From Acidimicrobiia bacterium (lineage in GTDB: Bacteria > Actinomycetota > Acidimicrobiia > Acidimicrobiales > SZUA-35), in the NCBI GenBank assembly GCA_029857855.1, contig JAOUGG010000142.1:1-6592 (forward strand): DNA of 6,592 nucleotides. The letters are read 5' to 3'. Shown piece by piece: positions 4,973 through 6,592 of the stretch. Both the position numbers and the translations under genes were made by a program. The notes under the pieces were generated by a model. That model saw nothing but the letters and a program-made list of their open reading frames with translations. It was not told where the DNA came from and ran no database searches. The first letter of the stretch is position 1. Each line of letters opens with the position of its first letter.

Positions 4973-6505
4973 ATGGCAACCCTTGAGACACCCGAACCGA
5001 CATCGATTTTGGTGTCTGGGGCAACCGGCTACGTTGGTGGTCGTCTGATACCCCGACTGCTCGACGACAAACACCGGATTGTCTGCCTCGTCCGCTCGGG
5101 CTCCAAACTCGACCGCCCCTTCGCCGACTCGGTCACCGTCGTGAACGGATCGGCCGAGTCCCCCGATGACGTCGCCCGAGCCGCTGAGGGATGCCGTGTG
5201 GCCTTCTACCTCATTCACTCGCTGGGACGCGACGATTTCGCCGACCACGACCGCCGGATGGCCGAGGCGTTCCGCATCGGCTGCGAGCGAGCGGGCGTCG
5301 AGCGGATCGTGTACCTCGGCGGGCTCGGCCGGGCTGACGATGATCTGTCACCACACCTGGAGAGCCGCCAGGAGGTCGGTCGGGTTCTCGGCGCAGGCTC
5401 GGTCGACGTCACCGAGATCCGTGCCGCCATCATAATCGGATCGGGCAGCGCCTCGTTCGAGATGTTGCGCTCGCTGACCGAAACCCTCCCGGTCATGGTC
5501 ACGCCCCGGTGGGTGCAGGAGACCCGCTGCCAGCCCGTGGCAATCCGCGACGTGCTAACGTGCCTGCAGCGATCGGTGGGCCGCAACGATCCCGGTCACG
5601 AGATCCTCGAGCTTGGCGGACCGGATCAACTGACCTACGTCGAGATGATGCAGGGCTACGCAGCTGTTGCCGGTCTGCGCCGACGCTTGGTCATCGGCCT
5701 CCCCGTTCTCACTCCATCGCTTTCGGCCCACTGGGTCACCTTCGTCACCCCCCTTCCCGCCAATCTCGCCCGTCAGCTCGTCGACAGCCTCATCAACGAT
5801 GTCATCGTCACCGAGCGGTCGGCCACCGAGGAGCTCGGGGTCGATCCAATCGGCTTCCGCCACGCCGTCCAGGCCACCCTGCAGATGGTCTCCGATCTCG
5901 TCATCCCAACCCGCTGGACCGGGTCGTCGATGATCCCGCTGCTCGAGGCGACACCGAATCCGGAGGATCCGGAGTGGGCCAGTGGCTCAGTCCTCGCGGA
6001 CATCCGGCGGGCTACGACATCGGCCGACCCGGCTCGGCTGTTCCGGGTCATCAGCGGCATCGGTGGTGACAACGGATGGCTGACCGGCAACTGGATGTGG
6101 CGACTGCGGGGGTTGGCCGACAAGGTCGTCGGCGGCGTCGGGCTCCGACGCGGACGGCGACACCCGCTGGACCTGGCTATCGGCGACGCCGTCGATTTCT
6201 GGCGGGTCGAGTCGATCGAATCCGAACGGTTTCTTCGCCTCCGAGCCGAGATGAAGCTGCCAGGCCACGCCTGGTTGGAGTGGCGGATCAGCACCGACGA
6301 GAGCTCGCAAAACGGAGCGACCACCGTCCAGCAGGCGGCGCGATTCGTGCCTCGGGGCGTGCTTGGTCGGGCCTACTGGTATGTGCTGCTTCCGTTTCAC
6401 TCGCTGATCTTCCCCCGCATGTTGGCCAAGATCATCAAAGCGGCCGAAGCGGCGGAAGCCGAGGAGCCGGCCGCCGCGTCGACCGGGCAGCGGGGGCTCA
6501 CATGA
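4973..6505 (+). CDS. YbjT-like atypical SDR (NAD(P)-binding) fused to DUF2867
   Basis: The N-terminal half (about 11-315) is an atypical short-chain dehydrogenase/reductase of the NmrA/YbjT type. The dinucleotide-binding loop is GATGYVGG (16-23), followed by strand end CLVRSGSKL (38-46), which carries Arg41 and may indicate NADP(H). Family-typical stretches include FYLIHSLG (78-85), EIRAAIIIGSGSASFEMLR (148-166) and LPVMVTPRWV (172-181). The usual SDR YxxxK catalytic pair is not evident, as is common in atypical members, so a redox-sensing or binding role is as likely as catalysis. The C-terminal half (about 340-490) matches DUF2867, a SRPBCC-like domain: GDNGWL (365-370), RRGRRHPLDLAIGDAVDFWRV (from 392), PGHAWLEWRI (430-439) and the hydrophobic YWYVLLPFHSLIF (468-480). 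The closest known relative I recall is E. coli YbjT (about 476 aa, same two-part layout). The stop overlaps the next ATG by four bases, suggesting an operon. Physiological function unknown. Confidence 0.92.
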   Translation: MATLETPEPTSILVSGATGYVGGRLIPRLLDDKHRIVCLVRSGSKLDRPFADSVTVVNGSAESPDDVARAAEGCRVAFYLIHSLGRDDFADHDRRMAEAFRIGCERAGVERIVYLGGLGRADDDLSPHLESRQEVGRVLGAGSVDVTEIRAAIIIGSGSASFEMLRSLTETLPVMVTPRWVQETRCQPVAIRDVLTCLQRSVGRNDPGHEILELGGPDQLTYVEMMQGYAAVAGLRRRLVIGLPVLTPSLSAHWVTFVTPLPANLARQLVDSLINDVIVTERSATEELGVDPIGFRHAVQATLQMVSDLVIPTRWTGSSMIPLLEATPNPEDPEWASGSVLADIRRATTSADPARLFRVISGIGGDNGWLTGNWMWRLRGLADKVVGGVGLRRGRRHPLDLAIGDAVDFWRVESIESERFLRLRAEMKLPGHAWLEWRISTDESSQNGATTVQQAARFVPRGVLGRAYWYVLLPFHSLIFPRMLAKIIKAAEAAEAEEPAAASTGQRGLT

Positions 6506-6592
6506 CCGAAACCACGTTGGTCCCGTTGCAGATCACGCATCGAGACGCCAAAAGCAGGCGTTCGAGGCCGGCGTCGATCCGGATCAGGACCC
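6502..6592 (+). CDS. 5' end of an unidentified gene, possibly frameshifted, cut by the window end
   Basis: The ATG overlaps the SDR gene stop as ATGA, and GGGGG (6492-6496) lies five bases upstream, a strong coupled start. The first 17 codons read MTETTLVPLQITHRDAK. From there the same frame becomes arginine/serine-rich (SRRSRPASIRIR), which looks like an out-of-frame translation. The +2 neighbour frame after the AAAA run at 6550-6553 reads QAFEAGVDPDQD, a normal protein composition. That frame has no ATG, GTG or TTG start near the ATGA site. One extra A in the run would join the two into KKQAFEAGVDPDQD. The gene start is well supported; the product is not recognised from so short a piece. 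Confidence 0.6.
   Translation, partial: MTETTLVPLQITHRDAKSRRSRPASIRIRT

Noticed and set aside
1..6592. CRISPR arrays, tRNA or rRNA genes, insertion-sequence ends, attachment sites
   Set aside because: No regularly spaced repeats, cloverleaf-like sequence, transposase or integrase motifs, or flanking inverted repeats were seen on either strand.

Overview
The window is GC-rich throughout, with compact genes, strong G/C preference at third codon positions, and start sites that look largely leaderless. Together with a TY-Chap-like protein and an LldD2-type dehydrogenase, this points to an actinobacterium (Actinomycetota). An acidimicrobial lineage is a guess, not shown. No mobile element, CRISPR array, rRNA or tRNA was seen. 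Most genes are housekeeping or general metabolism; the least-described parts are the first gene and the control regions.

Layout. Four genes run leftward (minus strand). In transcription order they are a YihY/BrkB membrane protein (3050-4027, possibly from 4072), an FMN-dependent alpha-hydroxy-acid dehydrogenase of the LldD type (1663-2910), the ribosome-assembly GTPase EngB/YsxC (1043-1663) and a two-part protein of unknown function (1-759). lldD and engB share one base in a TGATG overlap and are probably translationally coupled. A hairpin spans the engB stop codon. About 280 noncoding bases then lead to the two-part gene, which probably has its own promoter.

A divergent control region (about 4028-4109) separates these from three rightward genes: a dienelactone-hydrolase-family alpha/beta hydrolase (4110-4787), a 185-base gap with a strong GC hairpin, a YbjT-like atypical SDR fused to DUF2867 (4973-6505), and the start of a further gene that overlaps it by ATGA (from 6502) and leaves the window.

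The genes do not form one obvious pathway. Points worth attention: (1) the first gene joins a short actinobacterial module (YDxxVWEG type) to a TY-Chap-like C-terminal domain; (2) TANNNT -10-like boxes lie 6-8 bases before the start codon of four genes, suggesting leaderless mRNAs; (3) a long inverted repeat covers the -35 region of lldD; (4) the last partial gene appears to change frame at an AAAA run. None of this amounts to a clear new multi-gene system.
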